A DNA stretch of 64,000 nucleotides from Citrobacter youngae (GTDB lineage Bacteria; Pseudomonadota; Gammaproteobacteria; Enterobacterales; Enterobacteriaceae), in the NCBI RefSeq assembly GCF_003818115.1, contig NZ_RPOI01000004.1, positions 186,001 through 250,000 on the forward strand. The letters are read 5' to 3'. Positions 1 to 9,896 of this stretch are shown here, in pieces. Below the pieces are notes generated by a model. That model made no database searches. It had not been told where the DNA came from and saw only the letters and a list, made by a program, of their open reading frames with translations. The stretch's first letter is position 1. Every line of letters begins with the position of its first letter. A program made the position numbers and the translations under genes.

Positions 1-2545
1 CAGGTTTCATCGCCCGCAGCTTCGCTTCCGCCGTGGGGAAAAATGCCTTATAGCGTTCCCAGAGATAGGACGGTTGCTTGTCGCTGCTTTGCAACAGGAA
101 GCCCATTCCCCACTGGCGGCCAACGCTCATTGGGAAAGCAAAGACGGCATAACCTAATTGCTCTTCAGTACGCAGTTGATTGTAGAACCACGGTTGAACA
201 ATCTGCCCTAACATGGCGCTATAGGCTGAACTGGTGTACTCATCGTATCCAGTTGGCACAAATACCGCCGCCAGCGCGGAATCCGTACTACTGCCCGCTT
301 TTTCAAAGATGACAGACTGCTTCTTGTCTACCACAACATCTTTGTTTCGGCACCACTGTGAGCCGTTCGCACCAAGCTGCTTCTGGATATCCCGCGCCAT
401 GGTTTTCGCCTGAGCTTCGCTCATATTACCGACCACCAGGAATTCGGGACGCGCCCCGGTTTTCAAGGCGTCGCGATAGGCCATTACCTCTTTCAGGGTG
501 ATGGAAGGCAGCAGCTTACGGCGCTCATCGCGTGAGAAGTACGGTACCTGAGACAGCATCTGAACCGGCATGATCGCCTGATCGTAGGCTTTGCCTTTCT
601 CCGCCGAGTCCATCATCTGGGCGTACCAGGATTTCGCCTGTTCCAGCTGTTCATCTGTTGAGGTGTAACTGAAATAACCGCTCAGCAGCGCCTGGAAAAG
701 CTGCGGCAAACGCTGAGTATAGCCGTTGGCGTTAAGCATCAGGCCGTTATTCGCGTTAGTAGAAAAACCAATACCTCCCACTGTGGCCTGGTTACTTAAC
801 TGGTCGAGTGCAATACCCGCCAGATAATCGTTCAGGGCGAATAAGACCTGATTGCGGGCGCTGTCCATCGCTTTCGGGTTACGCAGTATCACGCTGACAT
901 CAACCTTTGGCTCGCTGGCAAAATACTGGCTCGGCGCATACACCACGCGTAAATCCGGCTCATCAACGATCAGTTCCGGGTGAGCGTATTTTTTATCCGC
1001 CTTAATCAGCGTGAAATCATCAGGAATGTAGGGGTTCAACTCCGGTAATGACAACGCAATGCCCTGCGCTTTTTGCTGCCAGTCGGCAAAGGTTTTGTCG
1101 CTGATTTTATCTACCTGATAAGGCGCATCGACAAAGTAAGCAGTTTTATTATGCGGCTCTTTCGCGCTGATATACCAGATACGCGCATTCTGCGGCGTCA
1201 TCATTGCCAGACGTTGCTCAACGGCTTTGGCATCGTACTGGTCGGCAATATTCACCGCATCCAGAGTATGCTCGACGGGAACGCGGATCATGGTATCCGC
1301 CAGCCATTCAACGTAGTCCATATCACGGGTGATAGAGGGATAACGAAAATCGAGATCCAGCACGTGCGCCAGTTCGTCAAAATAGCGTTTATCGATACCT
1401 TTTTCACGTAACAGGTTGAGATAGCTAAAGATTGCAGCAACAACTTCATCGCGATTCGCCAGCCCTTTGTCGGTTAACGTCGCGGAAATGGCTAATACGC
1501 CGCTATTCCCATTGACCACCGGATCGGAGTCCGCACGAATACCTTCAACCAGCCCCTGCTTTTGCAACCAGTCAGACAATGTGCCCGGACTACGATTGCC
1601 AATCAGGTAGGTCACCAGCTCATCGGTTTTACTGCGGAACTGCGCGCTATTGTTATCAATACGAAACTCGACGCGCAGCACTTTACGCGGCATTGCCGGA
1701 ACATAGTGGATGATGACGCCCTTTTGCGCGTCGGTGACAACCGGGACGGTTATTTCCGGTTTTTCGATATTTCTGTTTGGCACGCGACCAAAGGTGTCAG
1801 CCGCTATCCGCGCCAGCTCTGGCAATGGTTTATTGCTATAAATCACCGCCTTCATCAGGTTCGCGGAGTAGTACTTTTCATGAAATTTGTGTAACGCCTG
1901 TACCACCGGATTACCCGGTTTATCGCTTAATGTTTCCAGATTTCCGCCGGAGAAGCGCGAACCAGGGTGCGCCGGGTTAATAGTCTCCGCACTCACCTGC
2001 GCCATACGCATCCCGTCTCGGGTACGCGCCAGCGTCAGCTCGGAGTTAACCGCGTTACGCTCGCGATCGGCATATTTTTTATCCAGTAACGGATCGGCAA
2101 TAGCGTCTGCCAGGCGATCTACAGCCCCCACCAGCGCGTCGTTTTCAACCTCAAGATAGAAAGCCGTACGATAAGGCGCGGTGCTGGCATTATGGCTGCC
2201 GCCGTGCATTTTCAGAAATTCAGACAGGCTGTCCGGCTGCGGGTATTTTTTCGACCCCATCAGACACATGTGTTCGAGATAATGCGCCAGCCCCTGATGA
2301 TCGTCCGGATCTTCCAGCGAACCCACGGGGACCACCAGTGCAGAAAGGGATTTCACGGCCTGCGGATCGGATACCAGCAATACGACCATACCGTTATCAA
2401 GGCGCACGGCCTGATACTGACGGGTGTCTTTATCGCTTTTACGGATGGTTTCAGCTAAAGGCTGCCAACCGGTATCAGCCTGACTTACGGGAACCCAAAG
2501 GGCGACGAACAACAGTAATGCGCTAAACCAGGTGCTGCGGGGCAT
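1..2545 (-). CDS. ptrA: Pitrilysin (protease III), 3' end cut by window edge
   Basis: Periplasmic M16-family zinc metallopeptidase that degrades small peptides. The reading frame is open from the ATG at 2545 to the window edge (about 848 codons; the family is about 960). It begins with a signal peptide (MPRSTWFSALLLFVALWVPV, then SQA before D). The inverted zinc motif HYLEH, followed by MCLMGSKKYP, lies near residue 88, and the downstream glutamate region (DRERNAVNSE) is present. It lies downstream of recC in the same orientation, as in E. coli recC-ptrA-recB-recD. The C-terminal part is outside the window. Confidence 0.96.
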   Translation of the reverse strand, partial: MPRSTWFSALLLFVALWVPVSQADTGWQPLAETIRKSDKDTRQYQAVRLDNGMVVLLVSDPQAVKSLSALVVPVGSLEDPDDHQGLAHYLEHMCLMGSKKYPQPDSLSEFLKMHGGSHNASTAPYRTAFYLEVENDALVGAVDRLADAIADPLLDKKYADRERNAVNSELTLARTRDGMRMAQVSAETINPAHPGSRFSGGNLETLSDKPGNPVVQALHKFHEKYYSANLMKAVIYSNKPLPELARIAADTFGRVPNRNIEKPEITVPVVTDAQKGVIIHYVPAMPRKVLRVEFRIDNNSAQFRSKTDELVTYLIGNRSPGTLSDWLQKQGLVEGIRADSDPVVNGNSGVLAISATLTDKGLANRDEVVAAIFSYLNLLREKGIDKRYFDELAHVLDLDFRYPSITRDMDYVEWLADTMIRVPVEHTLDAVNIADQYDAKAVEQRLAMMTPQNARIWYISAKEPHNKTAYFVDAPYQVDKISDKTFADWQQKAQGIALSLPELNPYIPDDFTLIKADKKYAHPELIVDEPDLRVVYAPSQYFASEPKVDVSVILRNPKAMDSARNQVLFALNDYLAGIALDQLSNQATVGGIGFSTNANNGLMLNANGYTQRLPQLFQALLSGYFSYTSTDEQLEQAKSWYAQMMDSAEKGKAYDQAIMPVQMLSQVPYFSRDERRKLLPSITLKEVMAYRDALKTGARPEFLVVGNMSEAQAKTMARDIQKQLGANGSQWCRNKDVVVDKKQSVIFEKAGSSTDSALAAVFVPTGYDEYTSSAYSAMLGQIVQPWFYNQLRTEEQLGYAVFAFPMSVGRQWGMGFLLQSSDKQPSYLWERYKAFFPTAEAKLRAMKP

Positions 2546-2723
2546 TCACAAACCTCATCATTAACGTATTCACCTGTTCACTGCAAACAACGCATTAAGC
2601 GTGTTCTGAACAGGGCAAGACTCTGTGCTGAACGCGTCAGCCTCTTCTCTTTGTAAGAATCAGTCCGTGACAGAAAGCGCATCATAGTGGAAGCCATCAA
2701 ATTGCGCAATTTTTATACAATCA

Positions 2724-5700
2724 TCACGACTGATTAAATCGAAAAATCGGTAACAGGTAACGCTGAGACTGTAAAACAATGGTCTCCAGCGTATCAGCAT
2801 CCAGTTGACGCCACAGACGTTGATACCAGATGTCATCACCTTCACCGCGTACCATCATGTTGCCTTCATAGGCCTGCAGAAACTTACTGCGCGCTTTTTG
2901 CAACGTATCATCGTCATCTAACATGGCATCATTTACGGCGTCATAACAGGTTTTTATCCACGCCCCACCACTTTCCGGTAATACCAGTAGCGGCGATGAC
3001 ATGCCTTCCCGATATCCCTCAATAAGTTGCGACAGATACTGTAACGCCTGTTCGGCCTCCAGTGGAGGGAAACGCCACTCGCCGTCTTTGCGTAAGAACA
3101 ACCGGCTTTCTCCCGTACCGCCACTCGCACAATAGACAAGATGTTCCAGCCAAAGTTGCACACCCTGCGCAATGCTGATCAAAGATGGGCGCCAGCGCAA
3201 CAAACCGTCCTCTTGTACCTGCGGCAACCAACCGGTGATTTGCACGCCGTTACAGGTAAGATCGATTTCCATGCTCTGACAAGGCTGACGACAGGCGATA
3301 ATGCGTTCAGCCAGCGTCTGCATCTCCTGACGCTGCGTATCCCACAGAATTTCACCAAATGGCCCATAGGGAAGCGCACCCGCCGCACGAAAACGGCGAA
3401 ACAATCGTTCAGCGTCGTTCTCTTCAACCAGGGTATTAAGCAACTGCTGATTAAGCTGATAGCGGCTGAGCCCTTCGAGGATAAAGGGTTCTGTTTCCGG
3501 GATTTCGCTCTCTTCAGAGCGGAAATTTACCCTCAGGCGCATCTGGAAAAACGCCCGCACCGGATGAGCCCAAAAGCGTTGCAGCGTTTCCAGCGTCAGG
3601 GTTTCAGGCATTGTAAAGGGGAGCGGCTGGACAAAATCCGTGTGCGCTTTGCCTGACAGGCTTGCCGCTGGCAACCACTCCCGGGCATAGCTTTGCTGCT
3701 CACCTGGCAGATAGTTTTGTGCATCAAAGGGCATACGGGTATGTAAACGGGTAATGTGCACTTTTACTTTCGCTTCACTTTGATCGCTAGTGAGTAATTC
3801 ATCGCCCGGCAAATAGTGGCTTTGCCCAATGTAATCCATAAGTTCCTGCACCAGCACCGACGGGAAGCGTTCACTGTTATCCTGGATTGAGCGGCCGATA
3901 TAGCTGATATAGAGCGTTTGTTGCGCCGAAATCAGGGCTTCGAGGAACAGATAGCGGTCATCATCACGGCGGCTTCGGTCACCACGCCTCGGTTTTTGGC
4001 TCATCAGATCAAATCCCAGCGGCGCAAGCTGGCGCGGATAAACGCCATCGTTCATGCCCAACAGGCACACCACTTTGAAAGGGATAGAGCGCATCGGCAT
4101 CAGCGTACAGATATTGACAGGCCCTGCCAGGAAACGCTGGCTGATGCGCTCCTGGTCAAGACGCTGCGCCAGTTCGTCACGTAACAGAGACAGCGGTATG
4201 GCCTCGCCATACTCGGCCCCCAAACCTTCAGTGATAATGGCCTGCCACTGCTGTTCAATCAGCGTCATCGCCGCTTCGGTGTCCGCGTCCGGCAGGAAGA
4301 AATCATTAAGCATGTCCCGGCAAACGGGTAACCACTCTTCCAGCGGGCGTTCCTGTGCTAACCCTCTGCGCCAGATGTTTAGCTGCATCAGCAACGAGGC
4401 CAAATGCCCGACTAACTCGGCAATCAAACCACTGGACTCATCATAGGGCAATACCGACTGCCACTCCCCCTGTGCGCTTTCCATCGCATAGCCCAGCAGC
4501 ATACGTGTTAAACCAAATTGCCAGGTATGCTGGCCAGTTGGAGGAAGCGCGAGTTCGCGCACGTTGTCGTCGTCAATGCCCCAGCGAATTCCAGATTCAT
4601 TGACCCACAAACGAAGATAGCGCAACCCTTCTTCATTGATGTTGAAACGCGCAGCCAGCACAGGCACATCCAGTAATGCCAGGACATCCTCTGAGACAAA
4701 ACGGCTGTCCGGTAGCGAAAGCAGGCTAATAAACGCCTGTAAGACGGGATGAGACTGACGCGCCCGGCGATCGGAAATAGCATACGGCAGGTAACGATCG
4801 GCCGGTGCACTGCCAAAGACAGCCTGAATAAATGGACTGTAGCTGTCGATATCCGCCACCATCACGATGATGTCGCGCGGCGTCAGTGTTGGGTCCGCTT
4901 CCAGCATTGCCAGCAACCGGTCGTGGAGTATTTCCACTTCGCGTTGTGGGCTATGACAGACATGAAACGTCACACTAGTATCATTCGGCTCAAGCAACCG
5001 TTTATTGTCGCTACGCGAATACTCCTCCAGGCTGACTCCCGCCACCGCATGGTTTTCGAGTTCCAGAATATCCGCTTGAATATTATGCAAAAGATTGTCA
5101 GGAGTAATGTCGACAAACGCATCCAGCTCCTGGCTGTTTTCCAATTCCGAAAGCAGATATATGTAGTCACGTCCTAGTTTTCCCCATGAGGCCAACATCG
5201 GATTCCCCACATCCTGCTCACCATCGCTGTTAAACAGTCCTTCAGCATTCTGACTATCGCGAAACAGCGGTAAATGTCGTTCTTCAAAGCTATGCCTACG
5301 CTGACGCGCCAACAGTTTAGCCAGATAAGCGGGGTCTTTAATATCCCCCCAGTAGTAACGACAGGGATTGGTAAAAAGCAGATGAATATCAATGTGCTTA
5401 CCCAGCGCTTGTAATGCCTGCAGATACACGGGCGGTAGCGCGGAGATACCACAAATAAAGACGCGCGAGGGCAAGCCTTGTGGGCAGTCAGACGTATTCT
5501 CCAGGGTCTGAATAAACCGCTGATATAAATTGGCACGATGCCAGCCTGGCTGTCCCAGTTCAGCCGTGTATTCCACCAGTGCTTTCCACAATGGCGCTTG
5601 CCAGGCCTGAGCATCTCCTAGTCCTTCCACCTGCAGCCCCACCTCCCACTGCGTCAGCCATTCAGGACGGTAGACTAAATACTGGTCGAACAGATCCGCA

Positions 5701-6092
5701 GCGCGTGATGAAAGCTGAAACAGCTTACGTTTGTCTGTGTCGTCGGTGAGATAGTGGCGTAGCAGTGCGAAATCGTCGTTATCCAGCAATTGAGGTAGCA
5801 GCGTCATCAGCTTCCAGCTCATGCTCTGTTTGCTAAATGCGCTCTCTTTTGGGATATCCGGCAATACACGCACAAACATATCCCAGATAAAACTCGCTGG
5901 CAGCGGGAAATCAATGTTAGCGGCAATACCAAACTTCTGTGCCAGAGTCATTTGCAACCACTGCGCCATACCGGTGCTTTGAACCAGGATCATCTCGGGT
6001 TCAAAGGGGTCGTCCAGCCGCTCGCGCTCAACGATATATTCCATCAACGCTTCCAGCACATCCAGACGATTGGAGTGGTAGACCCTTAACAT
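2724..6092 (-). CDS. recC: Exodeoxyribonuclease V gamma subunit RecC
   Basis: RecC subunit of the RecBCD helicase-nuclease, which processes double-strand ends and recognises Chi. The 1122-residue product has the length of E. coli RecC and its typical start (MLRVYHSNRLDVLEALM). RecC carries inactivated helicase-like folds and a C-terminal nuclease-like fold that form the Chi-scanning tunnel. It is preceded 12 bp upstream by the pilin-like gene ppdC and followed after 178 bp by ptrA, all on the same strand. No frameshift is visible. Confidence 0.97.
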   Translation of the reverse strand: MLRVYHSNRLDVLEALMEYIVERERLDDPFEPEMILVQSTGMAQWLQMTLAQKFGIAANIDFPLPASFIWDMFVRVLPDIPKESAFSKQSMSWKLMTLLPQLLDNDDFALLRHYLTDDTDKRKLFQLSSRAADLFDQYLVYRPEWLTQWEVGLQVEGLGDAQAWQAPLWKALVEYTAELGQPGWHRANLYQRFIQTLENTSDCPQGLPSRVFICGISALPPVYLQALQALGKHIDIHLLFTNPCRYYWGDIKDPAYLAKLLARQRRHSFEERHLPLFRDSQNAEGLFNSDGEQDVGNPMLASWGKLGRDYIYLLSELENSQELDAFVDITPDNLLHNIQADILELENHAVAGVSLEEYSRSDNKRLLEPNDTSVTFHVCHSPQREVEILHDRLLAMLEADPTLTPRDIIVMVADIDSYSPFIQAVFGSAPADRYLPYAISDRRARQSHPVLQAFISLLSLPDSRFVSEDVLALLDVPVLAARFNINEEGLRYLRLWVNESGIRWGIDDDNVRELALPPTGQHTWQFGLTRMLLGYAMESAQGEWQSVLPYDESSGLIAELVGHLASLLMQLNIWRRGLAQERPLEEWLPVCRDMLNDFFLPDADTEAAMTLIEQQWQAIITEGLGAEYGEAIPLSLLRDELAQRLDQERISQRFLAGPVNICTLMPMRSIPFKVVCLLGMNDGVYPRQLAPLGFDLMSQKPRRGDRSRRDDDRYLFLEALISAQQTLYISYIGRSIQDNSERFPSVLVQELMDYIGQSHYLPGDELLTSDQSEAKVKVHITRLHTRMPFDAQNYLPGEQQSYAREWLPAASLSGKAHTDFVQPLPFTMPETLTLETLQRFWAHPVRAFFQMRLRVNFRSEESEIPETEPFILEGLSRYQLNQQLLNTLVEENDAERLFRRFRAAGALPYGPFGEILWDTQRQEMQTLAERIIACRQPCQSMEIDLTCNGVQITGWLPQVQEDGLLRWRPSLISIAQGVQLWLEHLVYCASGGTGESRLFLRKDGEWRFPPLEAEQALQYLSQLIEGYREGMSSPLLVLPESGGAWIKTCYDAVNDAMLDDDDTLQKARSKFLQAYEGNMMVRGEGDDIWYQRLWRQLDADTLETIVLQSQRYLLPIFRFNQS

Positions 6093-6104
6093 AGCAACTC
6101 CTGA

Positions 6105-6428
6105 CTACTGACGATTTGGGCAGTGCAGTCGTGTCATCTGACCCTGCCTGCTCAGAGGGGAAGTAATTTTAACATTGATGCTGACACATCCCGCTATCGT
6201 TGTCTGCATTCGGTTAATTTGCCAGTTTAAAGGTGGTGAATACATATGCAACTGCGTTTGCTGCCAGGCGTGATGCCACAATTGTTGATACTGGCTTCTG
6301 ACTAAAAAGCTCTTCATCAGCGCCCGCTGATATCCGGAAAGCGCGGTCACGATCATAATCATCAGCACCATTGCCAGCATCACTTCCGGCAGGCTAAAAC
6401 CACGCTGTCTGTTCAGGGTATCAGACAT
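6105..6428 (-). CDS. ppdC: Prepilin-type N-terminal cleavage protein PpdC
   Basis: Small pseudopilin-like protein of 107 residues. A basic leader [10 protein letters not shown] precedes the prepilin peptidase motif [10 protein letters not shown], where the Phe after the cleavage site and the Glu at mature position 5 are present. A hydrophobic helix follows ([11 protein letters not shown]). The open frame extends further upstream, but the start at 6428 gives the canonical leader and the E. coli length. It overlaps the end of ygdB by 16 bp, which suggests translational coupling in the ppdA-ppdB-ygdB-ppdC unit. Its exact role in Escherichia relatives is unsettled; it resembles minor pilins that prime type IV pili or pseudopili. 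Confidence 0.9.
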   Translation of the reverse strand: MSDTLNRQRGFSLPEVMLAMVLMIMIVTALSGYQRALMKSFLVRSQYQQLWHHAWQQTQLHMYSPPLNWQINRMQTTIAGCVSINVKITSPLSRQGQMTRLHCPNRQ

Positions 6429-6820
6429 AACGCCAGCACCTTTAACGGGCAGAAATCGCTCCAGCCATGCGCTGAGAATTCGATAGTACCCTCGATAATC
6501 ATCCCCTGACGCCATAGCGATATACCTTCATATTGCGCAATAAGCAGCACAAGATCGTCGTCGAGCACACGCAGGCAGACTGTCGCACCCTGTGTGGAAT
6601 AGCGTCGACACTGCGTTGCCATCTGCAAACTCCAGGGCTGCATACGTGCCCATTCCATGGCGGATTGCACCACTGCCTGATGTTGTAGCGACTGGCTTTC
6701 CGTTGCCACCCGCGACGCAAAACTCGCCTCCTGTCGGCTTACGCCTTGCAGCAACAGACTGCCAAGTACCAGGAGTAAAAGCACCATTGCAAGCGATGAA
6801 ACACCTCGCTCACGGTTCAC
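6413..6820 (-). CDS. ygdB: Pilin-like inner membrane protein YgdB
   Basis: 135-residue protein with a short basic N-terminus ([20 protein letters not shown]) and one strong hydrophobic segment, resembling a PulK/GspK-type minor pseudopilin leader without the usual FTLxE sequence. The length equals that of E. coli YgdB. It overlaps ppdB by 4 bp and ppdC by 16 bp in a tightly packed minus-strand operon. Cysteines in the C-terminal half (CRR, CLR, FCPL) could form disulfides outside the membrane. Assignment rests on order, length and similarity to the family. Confidence 0.88.
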   Translation of the reverse strand: MNRERGVSSLAMVLLLLVLGSLLLQGVSRQEASFASRVATESQSLQHQAVVQSAMEWARMQPWSLQMATQCRRYSTQGATVCLRVLDDDLVLLIAQYEGISLWRQGMIIEGTIEFSAHGWSDFCPLKVLALCLIP

Positions 6821-7380
6821 AGGTTGAATCCTGTGACGTCATAGAATACCTCAATGACCTTTTGAGGTTCGGCGTTGCTTCTCCCGCGCAGGTGCAACGA
6901 AAGCACTGGCGCAAATCCGCTGATATTCAGGCGCTCCACCTGAAATACCTCAATCTGAATAGAATCCGGATCGGTCATTTTATCCCAACCTTTTCCCACG
7001 CAGGTTGTTGCGCCACGCAAGGTTTCCAGCACCTTATCTTGAACACGAAACCCAACGGCATCGGCCTCCTTTGTCGGAATATCGTCCCAAACACCGTTGC
7101 TATTGGCATCCCAGCGTACAATCACACAGTCTCCCGCGGCTGATATCATCAGCCCTTCTCCGATACAGTTTCCCCGACAATAACCAGCCCGCTGGAGATG
7201 CTTCGCCACGGTATAGATCCGCTGCCAGAGCTCATCTTCAAGCACTAGCTGACGAGTGTTCTGCAAAATTTCTCGCTGCAGCGCAGGTAAAAATCGCGCA
7301 GCGCTGAGGAGTAAAATGCTGCTTATCACCATAGCGATAAGCACCTCAAGCAGTGAAAAGCCACGTTCACTTACCGACAT
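6817..7380 (-). CDS. ppdB: Prepilin-type N-terminal cleavage protein PpdB
   Basis: 187-residue minor-pilin-like protein. The leader MSVSERG is followed by the type IV prepilin motif [10 protein letters not shown] with Glu at mature position 5, and then a hydrophobic helix ([14 protein letters not shown]). It belongs to the PilW/PulJ-like class by length. The start overlaps ppdA by 10 bp and its end overlaps ygdB by 4 bp. Several cysteines lie in the soluble domain (CRGNC, TTCVGKG). Mature protein would sit in the inner membrane with the C-terminal domain in the periplasm. Confidence 0.9.
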   Translation of the reverse strand: MSVSERGFSLLEVLIAMVISSILLLSAARFLPALQREILQNTRQLVLEDELWQRIYTVAKHLQRAGYCRGNCIGEGLMISAAGDCVIVRWDANSNGVWDDIPTKEADAVGFRVQDKVLETLRGATTCVGKGWDKMTDPDSIQIEVFQVERLNISGFAPVLSLHLRGRSNAEPQKVIEVFYDVTGFNL

Positions 7381-7841
7381 TGATCCGCCTCACCGCGTTC
7401 GCAAAGTCTGATTCGTCCCCAACCAGACACCACCACACGCCATTCACCTGCAGCATTCTTCAGGTAGATATGCCCGGCCCATGCGGTATTACGTAAGCCA
7501 AAAAAAGCCAGTGACGGTGTTATCTCTGCCATCTCGACATCAGCCCAGAGTGGCGTAAAAATCAACGGTGAAACCGGCTGACACGAAGTTTGTGACGTCG
7601 CTGAGCTTGCCAGACACCATGTTCCTCCATCGCGGAGCACGTTGATGACGTGATCACGATTACGCCAGTTAGCATCTTCGCGCAATTGCAGCAGGTAATC
7701 CCGCACCTGGCTGGCTGTTTGCCATAACCGCTGCTGTTGTTGCCAGCGCTGCCAACCGTACAACCCTGATGCGCCAAGCGCCGCGATAATCAGCATTGCA
7801 ATCAGGGTTTCGAGAAGCGTGTAGCCTTGTTGTTTTTTCAT
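7371..7841 (-). CDS. ppdA: Prepilin-type N-terminal cleavage protein PpdA
   Basis: 156-residue pseudopilin of the FimT/GspH type and first gene of the four-gene cluster. The leader MKKQQG precedes the cleavage motif [10 protein letters not shown]; Tyr replaces the more usual Phe after the cleavage site, and the essential Glu5 is kept. A hydrophobic helix follows. It lies downstream of thyA on the same strand, separated by 184 bp that include the thyA terminator, so the ppd operon probably has its own promoter in that gap. Confidence 0.9.
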   Translation of the reverse strand: MKKQQGYTLLETLIAMLIIAALGASGLYGWQRWQQQQRLWQTASQVRDYLLQLREDANWRNRDHVINVLRDGGTWCLASSATSQTSCQPVSPLIFTPLWADVEMAEITPSLAFFGLRNTAWAGHIYLKNAAGEWRVVVSGWGRIRLCERGEADQCR

Positions 7842-7976
7842 GTCGCCAGTATGGCGTGAGAGAAATTAATAACGAGGGGGAAATTCAGCTTCTTCGGCAA
7901 GCTACGGAGAATATTTATCGCATTACATCACGTTGCAAAATTTCAGGAATCAACGCCGCAGAATAGAATGTAAGGC

Positions 7977-8006
7977 AAAAAAAAACCGACGCATAAGGCG
8001 CCGGTT
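7977..8006 (-). terminator. Rho-independent terminator of thyA
   Basis: Read on the minus strand, AACCGGCGC and GCGTCGGTT form a nine-position stem with one mismatch around a 5-nt loop, followed by nine U (A run at 7977-7985). It sits about 20 bp past the thyA stop codon and separates lgt-thyA from the ppd operon. Confidence 0.85.
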
Positions 8007-8025
8007 GTGACAGGATTAGCCTCGA

Positions 8026-8820
8026 TCAGATAGCGACCGGTGCTTTAATGCCTGGGTGCGGATCGTAACCCTCAATTTCGAAGTCGTCGAAACGATAGTC
8101 GAAAATTGAATCTGGTTTACGCTTGATAACCAACTTCGGCAGCGCACGTGGCTCGCGGCTAAGCTGCAGATGTGTTTGATCCATATGGTTGCTGTACAGG
8201 TGCGTGTCACCGCCTGTCCAGACAAAATCACCGACTTCAAGATCGCACTGCTGCGCCATCATGTGAACCAGCAAGGCGTAGCTGGCAATGTTAAACGGCA
8301 GACCGAGGAACACATCGCATGAACGCTGATACAGTTGGCAAGAGAGTTTGCCATCCGCCACGTAGAACTGGAAGAACGCGTGGCACGGCGCCAGCGCCAT
8401 TTTATCCAGTTCGCCTACGTTCCACGCGGAAACGATAATACGACGGGAATCCGGGTCGTTTTTCAACTGGTTCAGCACCGTCGTGATCTGGTCGATATGG
8501 CGGCCATCCGGTGTTGGCCATGCACGCCACTGTTTACCGTACACCGGACCTAAATTACCGTTCTCATCAGCCCATTCATCCCAGATTGAGACGTTGTTTT
8601 CATGCAGGTAGGCAACGTTGGTGTCGCCCTGCAAAAACCACAACAGCTCATGGATGATCGAGCGTAAATGGCAGCGTTTAGTCGTAACCAGCGGGAACCC
8701 TTCCTGCAGATTAAAACGCATCTGATGACCAAAAATGGAAAGCGTTCCGGTTCCGGTGCGGTCGTTTTTCTGTGTGCCTTCATCCAGCACTTTTTGCATC
8801 AGTTCTAAATACTGTTTCAT
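8026..8820 (-). CDS. thyA: Thymidylate synthase
   Basis: Methylates dUMP to dTMP with 5,10-methylene-tetrahydrofolate, giving dihydrofolate. The 264-residue protein has the E. coli length. The active-site cysteine lies in [12 protein letters not shown], and the substrate-binding [19 protein letters not shown] and folate-site C-terminus ([10 protein letters not shown]) are present. The upstream lgt stop codon TGA is part of the thyA Shine-Dalgarno sequence (TGAGGAACCATG), so the two genes are translationally coupled. A good terminator follows. Confidence 0.98.
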   Translation of the reverse strand: MKQYLELMQKVLDEGTQKNDRTGTGTLSIFGHQMRFNLQEGFPLVTTKRCHLRSIIHELLWFLQGDTNVAYLHENNVSIWDEWADENGNLGPVYGKQWRAWPTPDGRHIDQITTVLNQLKNDPDSRRIIVSAWNVGELDKMALAPCHAFFQFYVADGKLSCQLYQRSCDVFLGLPFNIASYALLVHMMAQQCDLEVGDFVWTGGDTHLYSNHMDQTHLQLSREPRALPKLVIKRKPDSIFDYRFDDFEIEGYDPHPGIKAPVAI

Positions 8821-8826
8821 GGTTCC

Positions 8827-9702
8827 TCAGGAAACGTGTTGCTGCGGGCTGCGACGGTACGCCCAAACCATCATAATAATACCTGCGACAATCATCGGGA
8901 TAGACAGGATCTGCCCCATGCTGATGTACTGGACCCATGTGCCGGTAAACTGCGCATCCGGCTGGCGGAAGAATTCGACGATAATACGAAACGCGCCATA
9001 GCCAATCAGGAACAGACCGGAAACCGAGCCCATCGGACGAGGTTTGCGAATAAACAGGTTAAGAATGATAAACAGCACAACCCCTTCCAGCGCCATCTCA
9101 TAAAGCTGTGAGGCATGGCGAGGCAAAGAGCCGTATGTGTCAAAAATAGACTGCCACTGCGGATTGGTTTGCAGCAATAAAATATCTTCAGTGCGGGAGC
9201 CAGGGAACAGCATGGCGTACTTAAAGTTAGGGTCAACGCGTCCCCACAGTTCACCGTTGATAAAGTTACCCAGGCGGCCTGCGCCCAAACCAAACGGAAT
9301 CAGTGGAGCAATAAAATCAGAGACCTGGAAGAATGTACGCTTGGTGCGTTTGGCGAAGATAATCATCACCAGAATCACCCCGATAAGCCCGCCATGGAAG
9401 GACATGCCCCCATCCCAGACGCGGAACAGATACAGCGGGTTATCAAGGAACAGCGGGAAGTTATAGAACAGCACGTAGCCAATACGCCCGCCGAGGAAGA
9501 CCCCGAGGAAGCCTGCATAAAGTAAGTTTTCTACTTCGTTTTTGGTCCAGCCACTGCCCGGGCGATTAGCCCGGCGCGTCGCCAGCCACATCGCGAAAAT
9601 AAACCCCACCAGATACATCATGCCGTACCAGTGAAGCGCGACGGGTCCAATTGAGAAAATGACCGGATCGAAATCCGGAAAATGCAGATAGCTACTGGTC
9701 AT
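8827..9702 (-). CDS. lgt: Phosphatidylglycerol-prolipoprotein diacylglyceryl transferase
   Basis: Inner-membrane enzyme that transfers diacylglycerol from phosphatidylglycerol to the lipobox cysteine, the first step of lipoprotein maturation. The 291-residue polytopic protein carries the family signature [14 protein letters not shown] and the conserved HGG (FHGGLIG) containing the catalytic histidine. About seven hydrophobic segments are visible. It is directly followed by thyA with 6 bp between stop and start. Substrates encoded in this window include YgdR, PgaB and YgeR. Confidence 0.98.
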   Translation of the reverse strand: MTSSYLHFPDFDPVIFSIGPVALHWYGMMYLVGFIFAMWLATRRANRPGSGWTKNEVENLLYAGFLGVFLGGRIGYVLFYNFPLFLDNPLYLFRVWDGGMSFHGGLIGVILVMIIFAKRTKRTFFQVSDFIAPLIPFGLGAGRLGNFINGELWGRVDPNFKYAMLFPGSRTEDILLLQTNPQWQSIFDTYGSLPRHASQLYEMALEGVVLFIILNLFIRKPRPMGSVSGLFLIGYGAFRIIVEFFRQPDAQFTGTWVQYISMGQILSIPMIVAGIIMMVWAYRRSPQQHVS

Positions 9703-9755
9703 CTGTCACCACAAGTTCTTGTTATTTCGCTGAAGTCAGACAGCAATTGATAAGC

Positions 9756-9776
9756 GCGCCTGCATAATGCAGGCGC
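9756..9776. terminator. Perfect hairpin between ptsP and lgt
   Basis: GCGCCTGCAT and ATGCAGGCGC are perfectly complementary around a single A. There is no T run on either side, so this may be a weak terminator, a transcript-stabilising stem in the lgt leader, or a protein site. It is separate from the REP element at 9867-9896. Confidence 0.5.
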
Positions 9777-9866
9777 TCCAAAGGTGCGAATGATAGCACA
9801 AGGGGATCGCAGCGGATGCCGGGAAGATGTAAAAGATCTGTATAGGTAATCTTTACCCCCCGTATT

Positions 9867-9896
9867 GCCTGATGGCGCTACGCTTATCAGGCCTAC
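9867..9896. repeat. REP element overlapping the ptsP stop codon
   Basis: The sequence GCCTGATGGCGCTACGCTTATCAGGCCTAC matches the enterobacterial REP pattern: a GCCTGAT/ATCAGGC stem around GGCGCTACGCTT. The ptsP stop TAG (plus-strand cta at 9893-9895) is read from inside the repeat. Confidence 0.85.
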